From contig JAUNQM010000184.1 of the NCBI GenBank assembly GCA_030536165.1, positions 1-5,202 of the forward strand: a DNA stretch of 5,202 bases, given 5' to 3'. Each line of letters starts with the position of its first letter. The first letter of the stretch is position 1. This stretch comes from Prevotellaceae bacterium. GTDB taxonomy: Bacteria; Bacteroidota; Bacteroidia; Bacteroidales; Bacteroidaceae. A program made the position numbers and the translations under genes. This document shows, piece by piece, positions 1 to 5,202 of the stretch. Under the pieces are notes generated by a model. It was not told the origin of the DNA. It did no database searches and saw nothing but the letters and a program-made list of their open reading frames with translations.

Positions 1-1118
1 AGACAGCACTTGCAATGGGTTCAGAGATGGCACTTGCACGTCTTGGCGTTGCAACATGTATGATATTCTCACCATTCTTTGCAAAGTTAGGCGGTAGTAT
101 TGACGTTTCTCGTTCAGTAGCCTTTGGTGTAGTATTGCTTTGCATCGCACTCATCATGTTTGTTGTTTATTTCTTTATGGACAAGAAACTCGATGCCCAG
201 ACAGGCGAAGCAGAGGAGAAAGACGACCCATTCAAGGTGTCAGATATCGGCAAGATTCTCTCAAGCCGTGGTTTCTGGCTCGTTGCATTACTTTGTGTAT
301 TGTATTACTCTGCAATATTCCCATTCCAGAAGTATGCAGTCAATATGCTCCAGTGCAACCTGACACTCGAACCAGGAAACGACTTCTGGCAGAGCGATTC
401 AGTTACTATTATCCAGTACATCATCATGCTCATCGTTGCAGCATGCTCGTTTGCAAGCAACTTCTCAAAGAAGACAGGCATGAAGGTCGGACTCATGGGG
501 GCTGCTGTCGTAGCACTTATCGTGTATTGCTACATGGGTTACAAGCGTGGTTCTGCTGAGACAGTCTTTGCTGTGTTCCCATTGCTGGCTGTGGCTATCA
601 CTCCGTTCCTCGGTAATTATGTTGACCATAAGGGTAAGGCAGCGTCAATGCTGATGATAGGTTCGTTACTCCTTATTATATGTCACCTCACATTCGCTTT
701 CGTACTTCCTTTGTTCAAGGGCAATGCAATTGGTGGTGTAGTAGTAGCATACGCAACAATCCTTGTGCTCGGAGCATCGTTCTCACTCGTGCCTGCAGCT
801 CTATGGCCAAGTGTGCCAAAGCTTGTTGACGAGAAGATTATTGGTTCTGCTTACGCTCTTATCTTCTGGATACAGAACATCGGCTTGTGGTTGTTCCCAT
901 TGCTTATCGGTAAGGTGCTCGATAAGACAAATCCACAGATTGTTGAGGCTGTAAATAATGGAACAATGACAGCAGAGACAGCATCTGTTTCTTACGACTA
1001 TACTTGGCCTCTGATTATGCTTGCAGGTCTTGGTGTGGCAGCTTTGATTATCGGTATCATCCTCAAGGCTGTTGATAAGAAGGAACACATCGGACTCGAA
1101 GAACCGAATATAAAATAA
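1..1118 (+). CDS. MFS transporter, MFSD1-like, 5'-truncated
   Basis: This is the C-terminal part of an inner-membrane major facilitator transporter. The reading frame is open from base 3, before the first Met at base 15, so the true start lies upstream. About 371 residues are visible. Numbered from the Met at base 15, hydrophobic helices lie near 35-55, 87-104, 130-148, 158-175, 184-200, 209-232, 241-262, 278-300 and 330-351. A charged loop at 56-86 separates the two MFS halves. GNYVDHKGKA (200-209) is the motif-A-like loop between TM8 and TM9. The stretch ALWPSVPKL followed by GSAYALIFWIQNIGLW (about 262-292) resembles MFSD1-type carriers, which I recall as including dipeptide transporters. 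Two extra helices (130-175) appear to be inserted between TM7 and TM8. It is followed by a peptide transporter and aspA, which fits a peptide or amino-acid substrate. The substrate is inferred; the MFS fold is confident. Confidence 0.88.
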   Translation, partial: TALAMGSEMALARLGVATCMIFSPFFAKLGGSIDVSRSVAFGVVLLCIALIMFVVYFFMDKKLDAQTGEAEEKDDPFKVSDIGKILSSRGFWLVALLCVLYYSAIFPFQKYAVNMLQCNLTLEPGNDFWQSDSVTIIQYIIMLIVAACSFASNFSKKTGMKVGLMGAAVVALIVYCYMGYKRGSAETVFAVFPLLAVAITPFLGNYVDHKGKAASMLMIGSLLLIICHLTFAFVLPLFKGNAIGGVVVAYATILVLGASFSLVPAALWPSVPKLVDEKIIGSAYALIFWIQNIGLWLFPLLIGKVLDKTNPQIVEAVNNGTMTAETASVSYDYTWPLIMLAGLGVAALIIGIILKAVDKKEHIGLEEPNIK

Positions 1119-1121
1119 ACA

Positions 1122-1153
1122 TCGAAATATCGAATAATCGAGTAATCGAATAA
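1122..1153. repeat. 8-bp tandem repeat, four units
   Basis: Four consecutive 8-bp units read TCGAAATA, TCGAATAA, TCGAGTAA and TCGAATAA. They begin four bases after the stop codon of the first transporter and end 28 bp before the start of the next. The rest of this 63-bp gap is A-rich leader. No terminator hairpin is visible, so the repeat probably lies inside a cotranscribed message. Its function is unknown. Confidence 0.75.
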
Positions 1154-1181
1154 CTTCAAAAATAATTTAAAATCAAAAACT

Positions 1182-2699
1182 ATGTTTGAAAATCAACCGA
1201 AAGGTCTTTATGCGTTAGCGCTGGCAAATACTGGCGAACGCTTTGGCTACTACACCATGTTAGCCGTTTTTGTGTTGTTCTTGCAGGCTAATTTCAATTT
1301 GTCTCCAGGAGCATCCATGAGTATCTATTCATCTTTTTTGATGTTTGTCTATTTCCTGCCTCTTTTCGGAGGTATGCTTGCAGATAAGATAGGTTTTGGC
1401 AAATGTGTGACTATTGGCATATTTATTATGCTGATTGGGTACCTGCTGTTGGCCATTCCTGCAGGAGCAGGCAATACTGCATATACTTATATGATAGCAG
1501 CACTTGTGCTGATAAGCATCGGTACTGCTTTGTTCAAAGGTAATCTGCAGGTAATGGTAGGCAATTTGTATGACAATCCTAAATACGCTGACAGACGTGA
1601 TTCAGCTTTCTCTATTTTCTATATGGCAATCAATATAGGTGCCATGTTTGCTCCTACTGCAGCTATCAAGATGATGGATTACGCTCAGCATACATTAGGA
1701 TATAGTGAAGCCGACTCTTATCACTTTGCATTTGGTGTGGCTTGCATCTCTTTGTTAGTGTCAATAGCTATTTATTTCATATTCCGTTCTTGGTTCAAGA
1801 CTGCAGAGAAGGGAAGCGTTGCTGAAAAGGGTGCCGAGGCTGCTCCAGTGGAAGAACTTTCAAAGAGTGAAACTAAGCAGCGTATTGTTGCTTTGTGCCT
1901 CGTATTTGCAGTAGTCATTTTCTTCTGGATGGCATTCCACCAGAATGGTGCTACACTCACACAGTTCGCAAAGGATTATACAGCTCAGACATCAACTGGC
2001 GTACAAAGCATGCTTTTCGATGTTTGGAATCTGGTTGCAGTCGTATTTATTGTCTATGCCTTGTTCTCATTGTTCCAGAGCAAGACCACTAAGGGTAAGA
2101 CTATCTCTGGTATAGTAATAGTTCTCGCAGGTGCATATCTGGCTTATCAATATAATGCTTTACCAGATGTAACAGCTGTTGAGGCTCCAATATTCCAGCA
2201 GTTCAACCCATTCTATGTTGTAGCCTTGACTCCTGTGTCACTTGCTATCTTTAGTGCTTTAGCAAAGAAGGGCAAAGAGCCTGTGGCTCCAATGAAGATA
2301 GCATTGGGTATGCTCGTGGCTGCATGTGCTTATCTTATTATGACAGGCTGCTCATTGCCATTGCTCTCACCTACAGAGCAGGTTGCTGCAGGTTGCGTAG
2401 ATAGAGTTTCTCCTTACTGGCTCATTTCAACTTATTTGGTTTTGACGTTTGCAGAACTTCTGCTGTCACCAATGGGAATCAGCTTCGTAAGCAAGGTAGC
2501 TCCTCCTAAATATAAAGGTATGATGATGGGTGGATGGTTTGTTGCCACTGCACTTGGCAACCAGTTAGTGTTCATCCCAGGTCTTATTTGGGACGGAACT
2601 CCAAGTTTAGCATACGTATGGATTCTTCTTATGGTACTTTGTCTGTTGAGCTTCCTGTTCATAATGTCACAGATGAAGAAACTCAAGAAAGTTGCATAA
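1182..2699 (+). CDS. POT/PTR2-family peptide MFS transporter (DtpT-like)
   Basis: This is an inner-membrane, probably proton-coupled, importer of di- and tripeptides. It has 505 residues, a normal length for bacterial POT proteins. Visible family motifs are NTGERFGYY at 16-24 (the ExxER region), GGMLADKIGFGK at 63-74, GTALFKGN at 114-121, the PTR2 signature FSIFYMAINIGAM at 143-155, FWMAFHQNG at 248-256 (TM7), and AELLLSPMG at 424-432. A hydrophilic loop at 204-233 joins the two halves. Two hydrophobic segments (about 277-298 and 307-327) lie between TM7 and TM8; E. coli-type POTs instead carry their extra helices between TM6 and TM7. The first acidic residue of ExxER is Asn16. The ATG start follows an A-rich leader without a Shine-Dalgarno sequence, as is usual in Bacteroidota. 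The gene sits 63 bp after an MFS gene and 18 bp before aspA, suggesting an operon for peptide use. The family is confident; peptide length preference and proton coupling are inferred. Confidence 0.94.
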   Translation: MFENQPKGLYALALANTGERFGYYTMLAVFVLFLQANFNLSPGASMSIYSSFLMFVYFLPLFGGMLADKIGFGKCVTIGIFIMLIGYLLLAIPAGAGNTAYTYMIAALVLISIGTALFKGNLQVMVGNLYDNPKYADRRDSAFSIFYMAINIGAMFAPTAAIKMMDYAQHTLGYSEADSYHFAFGVACISLLVSIAIYFIFRSWFKTAEKGSVAEKGAEAAPVEELSKSETKQRIVALCLVFAVVIFFWMAFHQNGATLTQFAKDYTAQTSTGVQSMLFDVWNLVAVVFIVYALFSLFQSKTTKGKTISGIVIVLAGAYLAYQYNALPDVTAVEAPIFQQFNPFYVVALTPVSLAIFSALAKKGKEPVAPMKIALGMLVAACAYLIMTGCSLPLLSPTEQVAAGCVDRVSPYWLISTYLVLTFAELLLSPMGISFVSKVAPPKYKGMMMGGWFVATALGNQLVFIPGLIWDGTPSLAYVWILLMVLCLLSFLFIMSQMKKLKKVA

Positions 2700-2717
2700 T
2701 TGAAAGTATTTATAGAA

Positions 2718-4136
2718 ATGGACAGATTCAGAATTGGCAGCGACCTTTTAGGCGAAAAGCAGGTGCCTGCCGACGCATTATATGACGTGCAGACAGTGCG
2801 CTGTCTCGAGAACTTCAACATCAGTCACTTCCACCTCAACGAGTACCCGAACTATCTCAAGGGACTTGCACTCACCAAGATGGGAGCGGCTGAAGCTAAC
2901 CACGAACTCGGACTTCTCACCGACGAAGTGTATGATGGAATCATGGCTGCTTGCCGTGAAATCATGGACGGAAAGCTGGCTGACAGTTTCCCTATCGACA
3001 TGATTCAGGGCGGTGCAGGCACAAGCACCAACATGAATGCCAATGAAGTCATTGCCAACCGTGCCCTTCAAATCATGGGCTATGAGCTTGGCGACTTCAA
3101 GCACTGTTGGCCAAACGACGATGTAAACCGTTCGCAGTCAACAAATGATGCCTATCCATGTGCAGCACACTTGGGCCTTTACTTTACTCATCTTGAAGTA
3201 ATCGAGCATCTCAAGCAACTCATAGCAAGCTTCCGCAAGAAGAGTGAAGAGTTTGCACACATCTTGAAGATGGGTCGCACGCAGCTTGAAGATGCCGTGC
3301 CAATGACTCTCGGACAGACTTTCAGTGGCTTTGCATCAATACTCGAGGACGAAATCGACCATCTCAACCATGCAGCCGAAGACTTCCTCACAGTCAATAT
3401 GGGCGCTACAGCCGTAGGTACAGGTATCTGCTCTGAACCAGGCTACAGCGAGAAGTGCATCGCAGCACTCTGCAAATTCACTGGGTGGAACGTGAGGTTA
3501 GCTGCCGACCTCGTGGGTGCAACATCCGACACATCGTGTCTCGTAGGCTACTCTGGCGCATTGAAACGACTCGCTGTCAAGGCTTCAAAGATATCAAACG
3601 ACCTCCGACTTCTTGCGTCTGGACCACGTTGCGGACTCTTTGAAATCAATCTCCCAGAGAAGCAGCCAGGCTCAAGTATCATGCCTGGCAAGGTCAATCC
3701 AGTCATACCAGAAGTTATGACGCAGGTATGCTACAAGGTAATGGGCAATGATGTTTGCGTCACGATGAGCGGTGAGGCAGCTCAGATGGAGCTTAACGCA
3801 ATGGAACCTGTCATGATTCAGTGCTGCTTTGAAAGCGCAGAACTCATGATGAACGGCTTTGATACGCTCCGCATTAACTGCATCGACGGCATCACGGCAA
3901 ACGAAGAACGCTGCCGCGACAACATACGCAAGTCTATCGGCATCGTGACTGCGCTCAACCCGATTATCGGCTACAAGCACTCGTCGAAGATTGCTCGCAA
4001 GGCAAAGGAGACAGGTCGTGGCGTCTATGAACTCGTGCTCGAAGAGGGCATACTCACAAAAGAAGAGCTCGACACCATACTTGCACCAGAGAACATGATT
4101 CGTCCTGTGAAGCTCGACATCAAGCCTCGCAAGTAG
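2718..4136 (+). CDS. aspA: Aspartate ammonia-lyase (aspartase)
   Basis: This cytoplasmic enzyme converts L-aspartate to fumarate and ammonia; the family works as a homotetramer. From the ATG at 2718 it has 472 residues, close to E. coli AspA (478), and begins MDRFRIGSDLLGEKQVPADA, which aligns with the usual AspA N-terminus. An in-frame TTG at 2700 would add six residues that family members lack, so ATG is preferred. Superfamily blocks in order are GGAGTSTNMNANE (98-110), NRSQSTNDAYP (137-147), KMGRTQLEDAVPMTLGQ (184-200) and the signature GSSIMPGKVNP (318-328). Ser319 is the expected catalytic base, with Lys325 and Asn327 in the substrate site. The DAVP and NPVIPEV blocks favour aspartase over class II fumarase. 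The gap after the peptide transporter is 18 bp and a terminator follows, so aspA is probably the last gene of the operon. In an anaerobe its fumarate can serve as an electron acceptor and its ammonia as a nitrogen source. Confidence 0.96.
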   Translation: MDRFRIGSDLLGEKQVPADALYDVQTVRCLENFNISHFHLNEYPNYLKGLALTKMGAAEANHELGLLTDEVYDGIMAACREIMDGKLADSFPIDMIQGGAGTSTNMNANEVIANRALQIMGYELGDFKHCWPNDDVNRSQSTNDAYPCAAHLGLYFTHLEVIEHLKQLIASFRKKSEEFAHILKMGRTQLEDAVPMTLGQTFSGFASILEDEIDHLNHAAEDFLTVNMGATAVGTGICSEPGYSEKCIAALCKFTGWNVRLAADLVGATSDTSCLVGYSGALKRLAVKASKISNDLRLLASGPRCGLFEINLPEKQPGSSIMPGKVNPVIPEVMTQVCYKVMGNDVCVTMSGEAAQMELNAMEPVMIQCCFESAELMMNGFDTLRINCIDGITANEERCRDNIRKSIGIVTALNPIIGYKHSSKIARKAKETGRGVYELVLEEGILTKEELDTILAPENMIRPVKLDIKPRK

Positions 4137-4160
4137 TACGAATTGCATATACATACCACT

Positions 4161-4206
4161 TCAAGCCCTTCCTTCTCTCTCAGATGGAAGGGCTTGATGC
4201 GTTTTT
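4161..4206 (+). terminator. Rho-independent terminator after aspA
   Basis: A perfect 12-bp stem (TCAAGCCCTTCC at 4161-4172 with GGAAGGGCTTGA at 4186-4197) encloses a 13-nt loop. After four bases (TGCG) comes a run of five T at 4202-4206. It starts 25 bp after the aspA stop codon and would end the presumed transporter-aspA transcript. Confidence 0.88.
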
Positions 4207-4225
4207 GCGGCACATGTTTACACCT

Positions 4226-4255
4226 TATTATATAATACGCGCGTGCGCATGCGCG
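4226..4255. repeat. AT palindrome abutting alternating purine-pyrimidine GC tract
   Basis: TATTATATAATA (4226-4237) is a perfect 12-bp palindrome. It runs into a purine-pyrimidine alternation that covers 4235-4255 without a break, mostly CG, GC, TG and CA steps. The alternation contains the perfect palindrome GCGCATGCGC (4245-4254). Such tracts can adopt Z-DNA under negative supercoiling, and the AT palindrome is easy to melt. It lies 20-50 bp beyond the terminator T-run. Function is not known. Confidence 0.6.
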
Positions 4256-4271
4256 ATGAGCCGTCGGAGGA

Positions 4272-4300
4272 AAAAAATCCTATGTTTGGGGCGATTTTTT
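4272..4300. repeat. A/T-tract inverted repeat
   Basis: AAAAAATC (4272-4279) is repeated inverted as GATTTTTT (4293-4300) around a 13-nt loop. A second, overlapping pair is CTATG (4280-4284) and CATAG (4301-4305). The stem is almost all A-T, so it would be a weak terminator at best. It may be chance, given the A/T runs. Confidence 0.35.
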
Positions 4301-4357
4301 CATAGTTACGATAGATTTTATCCAAAATAGGTATTGGAGGTTTTGGCAATGCCCATG

Positions 4358-4446
4358 TTTTTTTTAAGTGCGCCCCCGTTGGGGTCGCAGACCTGCGGTC
4401 TGTAGTCTTCGACCATCATCGCCCCTATCGGGGGCGTACTAAAAAA
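4358..4446. repeat. Compound GC-rich hairpin element with T8/A6 flanks
   Basis: The outer arms AGTGCGCCCCCG (4367-4378) and CGGGGGCGTACT (4429-4440) pair over 12 bp with one G·T pair. A run of eight T (4358-4365) flanks the left arm and six A (4441-4446) the right arm, which extends the pairing past one unpaired A. Inside are two nested stems: GGTCG/CGACC (4383-4387 with 4410-4414) and CAGACC/GGTCTG (4388-4393 with 4397-4402, loop TGC). CGCCCC (4420-4425) can alternatively pair with GGGGCG (4431-4436). The T-run precedes the stem and the A-run follows it, so it is not a standard terminator on either strand. It looks like a small mobile or REP-like intergenic element or a structured RNA; no family is recognised. 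Confidence 0.6.
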
Positions 4447-4472
4447 CAAAGGATTGATGGCCGATACGTGAT

Positions 4473-4486
4473 TATAGATATCTATA
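4473..4486. repeat. 14-bp perfect palindrome
   Basis: TATAGATATCTATA is perfectly self-complementary. It lies between the compound hairpin and the four-copy palindrome array. It could be a protein-binding site, but no promoter with a recognisable -7 box is next to it, so no role is assigned. Confidence 0.4.
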
Positions 4487-4537
4487 GGAAGTCTTTTGTT
4501 TATGGGGAAGTTGTGTTGACGCTATTTTCAGGCCTTC

Positions 4538-4620
4538 ACACCTTAGGTGTTATCCACGCCACACCTCAGGTGTTACTATACCTCACACCTTAGGTGTAAC
4601 GCCTTTCACACCTGAGGTGT
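4538..4620. repeat. Array of four ACACCTNAGGTGT palindromes
   Basis: Four copies of a 13-bp interrupted palindrome lie at 4538-4550, 4561-4573, 4585-4597 and 4608-4620. All 12 arm bases are identical in every copy, while the central base is T, C, T and G. Start-to-start distances are 23, 24 and 23 bp, a little over two helical turns. Each copy is preceded by C. The 10-11 bp spacers differ (TATCCACGCC, TACTATACCTC, AACGCCTTTC). The array ends 111 bp before the -7 box of the glycosidase promoter. The regular phasing and invariant arms suggest a cooperative protein-binding array or an intergenic repeat family. It is too short in repeat and spacer to be CRISPR. Confidence 0.85.
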
Positions 4621-4680
4621 GGAGGGCTCAGATATGGCTTAGAAGCCGTTACCGCACAAAATGAAACGATTTTTTACTAT

Positions 4681-4702
4681 ATATATACATAAATGTATAT
4701 AT
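4681..4702. promoter_or_regulatory. 22-bp AT-rich palindrome, candidate operator
   Basis: ATATATACAT (4681-4690) and ATGTATATAT (4693-4702) are perfect 10-bp inverted arms separated by AA. The centre lies about 40 bp upstream of the -7 box, near position -50 to -55 of the expected transcript. This is a common place for an activator or repressor dimer. The low complexity of the arms leaves chance possible. Confidence 0.45.
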
Positions 4703-4731
4703 GAAAGACAGCACTTTTCGAAAAAAAATGT

Positions 4732-4739
4732 TATCTTTG
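4732..4739 (+). promoter_or_regulatory. Bacteroidota promoter -7 box for the GH43 gene
   Basis: TATCTTTG matches the Bacteroidota -7 consensus TAnnTTTG and is followed by CA. It lies 41 bp before the start codon at 4781, giving an expected leader of roughly 35 nt with an A-rich end and no Shine-Dalgarno sequence. No convincing TTTG -33 box sits 19-21 bp upstream, which hints at dependence on an activator. A 7-bp inverted repeat, GTTATCT/AGATAAC (4730-4747), overlaps the box. Confidence 0.72.
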
Positions 4740-4780
4740 CAGATAACTTATAAACAAAACAATCTATTATTCACAACCCA

Positions 4781-5202
4781 ATGAAACGACAAATCCTTTC
4801 CTTGCTTGCCATAGCCGCAGCACAGCTCACTTTTGCGCAGAATCCACTCGTGCAAACCAAATACACTGCCGACCCTGCACCGTATGTGCACGGTGATACC
4901 ATCTACCTTTACACCACTCATGATGAGGACGATGCAGAGGGTTTTAAGATGTACGACTGGCTGCTATACACCTCAACCGACATGGTGAACTGGACCGACC
5001 ACGGTGCTGTGGCGTCGCTTGCCGACTTCAAATACTTCGACGGAAACAACGGCGCGTGGGCTTTGCAGGTGATTGAAAGGGGAGGAAAATGGTACATGTA
5101 TTGTCCGATTCACGGTCATGGCATCGGCGTGCTTGTGTCTGATTCGCCTTACGGACCATTCAAAGACCCACTCGGAAAGCCGCTCGTATGGCAGCGTGAG
5201 CA
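4781..5202 (+). CDS. Secreted GH43 glycoside hydrolase, 3'-truncated
   Basis: This is the N-terminal 140 residues of a family 43 five-bladed beta-propeller glycosidase, a family that includes beta-xylosidases and alpha-L-arabinofuranosidases acting on hemicellulose or pectin side chains. MKRQILSLLAIAAAQLTFAQ is a clear signal peptide (positive start, hydrophobic core, probable cleavage after Ala19 or Gln20). There is no lipobox Cys, so a periplasmic or secreted soluble enzyme is expected. TADPAPYVHGDTIYLYTTHD (29-48) carries the conserved first-blade Asp, Asp31, the expected catalytic base. The next blades show YDWLLYTSTDMVNWTDHG (58-75), AWALQVIERGGKWYMYCPI (92-110) and DSPYGPFKD (121-129). 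The pKa-modulating Asp and the general-acid Glu would lie beyond the window. The ATG at 4781 is chosen because the signal peptide begins there, 41 bp below the -7 box. Family is confident; exact substrate cannot be told. Confidence 0.9.
   Translation, partial: MKRQILSLLAIAAAQLTFAQNPLVQTKYTADPAPYVHGDTIYLYTTHDEDDAEGFKMYDWLLYTSTDMVNWTDHGAVASLADFKYFDGNNGAWALQVIERGGKWYMYCPIHGHGIGVLVSDSPYGPFKDPLGKPLVWQRE

Larger units (their letters stand above)
4207..4780. other. 574-bp intergenic region rich in inverted repeats
   Basis: I see no credible gene on either strand here. A 30-codon ATG frame at 4661-4753 runs through the promoter and is rejected. The region holds several distinct inverted repeats, listed separately, plus small ones such as GGCTT/AAGCC at 4636-4647. 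Composition changes sharply along it: a GC-alternating block, A- and T-runs, a GC-rich hairpin, a block of short palindromes, then an AT-rich promoter zone. The first half lies downstream of the aspA terminator. Only the last ~100 bp is clearly the control region of the glycosidase gene. Confidence 0.8.

Noticed and set aside
1181..1188. TAnnTTTG match (TATGTTTG) as a promoter
   Set aside because: It overlaps the start codon of the POT gene, so a transcript from it would lack the start; it is a chance match.
2718..4136. Class II fumarase instead of aspartase
   Set aside because: The shared signature GSSIMPGKVNP is present, but the surrounding blocks (WPNDDVN, GRTQLEDAVP, NPVIPEV) match aspartase, where fumarase has DATP and NPTQ.
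3672..4154. 160-codon open frame on the minus strand inside aspA
   Set aside because: It lies antisense to a strongly conserved gene, has no recognisable domain, and is explained by the codon bias of aspA.
4358..4446. Intrinsic terminator
   Set aside because: The T-run comes before the stem and an A-run after it, and the reverse strand has the same order, so neither direction gives a stem followed by U's.
4538..4620. CRISPR array
   Set aside because: The repeat is only 13 bp and the spacers 10-11 bp, both far below CRISPR sizes, and no cas gene is nearby.
4538..4620. Likeness of the palindrome to the eukaryotic T-box site (TCACACCT)
   Set aside because: The match is a coincidence of sequence; everything else in the window is bacterial and no T-box protein is expected.
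4661..4753. Small ORF of 30 codons starting ATGAAACGA
   Set aside because: It is low-complexity, runs through the 22-bp palindrome and the -7 box, has no recognisable product, and only echoes the first nine bases of the GH43 gene by chance.

Overview
The window looks like chromosome from an anaerobic Bacteroidota bacterium, most likely a Prevotella-type gut or rumen organism. Four things point there: coding starts have A-rich leaders without a Shine-Dalgarno sequence; the last gene has a TAnnTTTG-type -7 box; the protein families fit (a peptide transporter of Bacteroidota flavour and a secreted family 43 glycoside hydrolase); and the codon use is moderate in GC. The genus is an inference, because no rRNA or marker gene is present.

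Layout. Positions 1-1118 hold the 3' part of a major facilitator transporter that resembles the MFSD1 group. After 63 bp, which include a small 8-bp tandem repeat, comes a complete POT/PTR2-family peptide transporter (1182-2699). Eighteen bases later comes a complete aspartate ammonia-lyase, aspA (2718-4136). A strong hairpin terminator (4161-4206) closes this unit. Positions 4207-4780 have no credible gene but are packed with inverted repeats: an AT palindrome joined to a Z-DNA-like alternating GC tract, a compound GC-rich hairpin flanked by T and A runs, a 14-bp palindrome, four regularly spaced copies of the palindrome ACACCTNAGGTGT, and a 22-bp AT-rich palindrome just upstream of a Bacteroidota promoter. 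That promoter drives the start of a secreted GH43 glycosidase (4781 to the window end, truncated).

How the genes fit together. The first three genes are codirectional and tightly spaced with one terminator after the last, so they probably form one transcript. A plausible role is uptake of small peptides by one or both transporters, intracellular hydrolysis, and deamination of the released aspartate to fumarate and ammonia. Fumarate could feed fumarate reduction to succinate, and ammonia could feed nitrogen assimilation. The GH43 gene is a separate transcription unit for plant-polysaccharide side-chain or hemicellulose breakdown.

The genes belong to known families. The least explained part is the intergenic region, above all the four-copy palindrome array at 23-24 bp spacing and the compound hairpin at 4358-4446.
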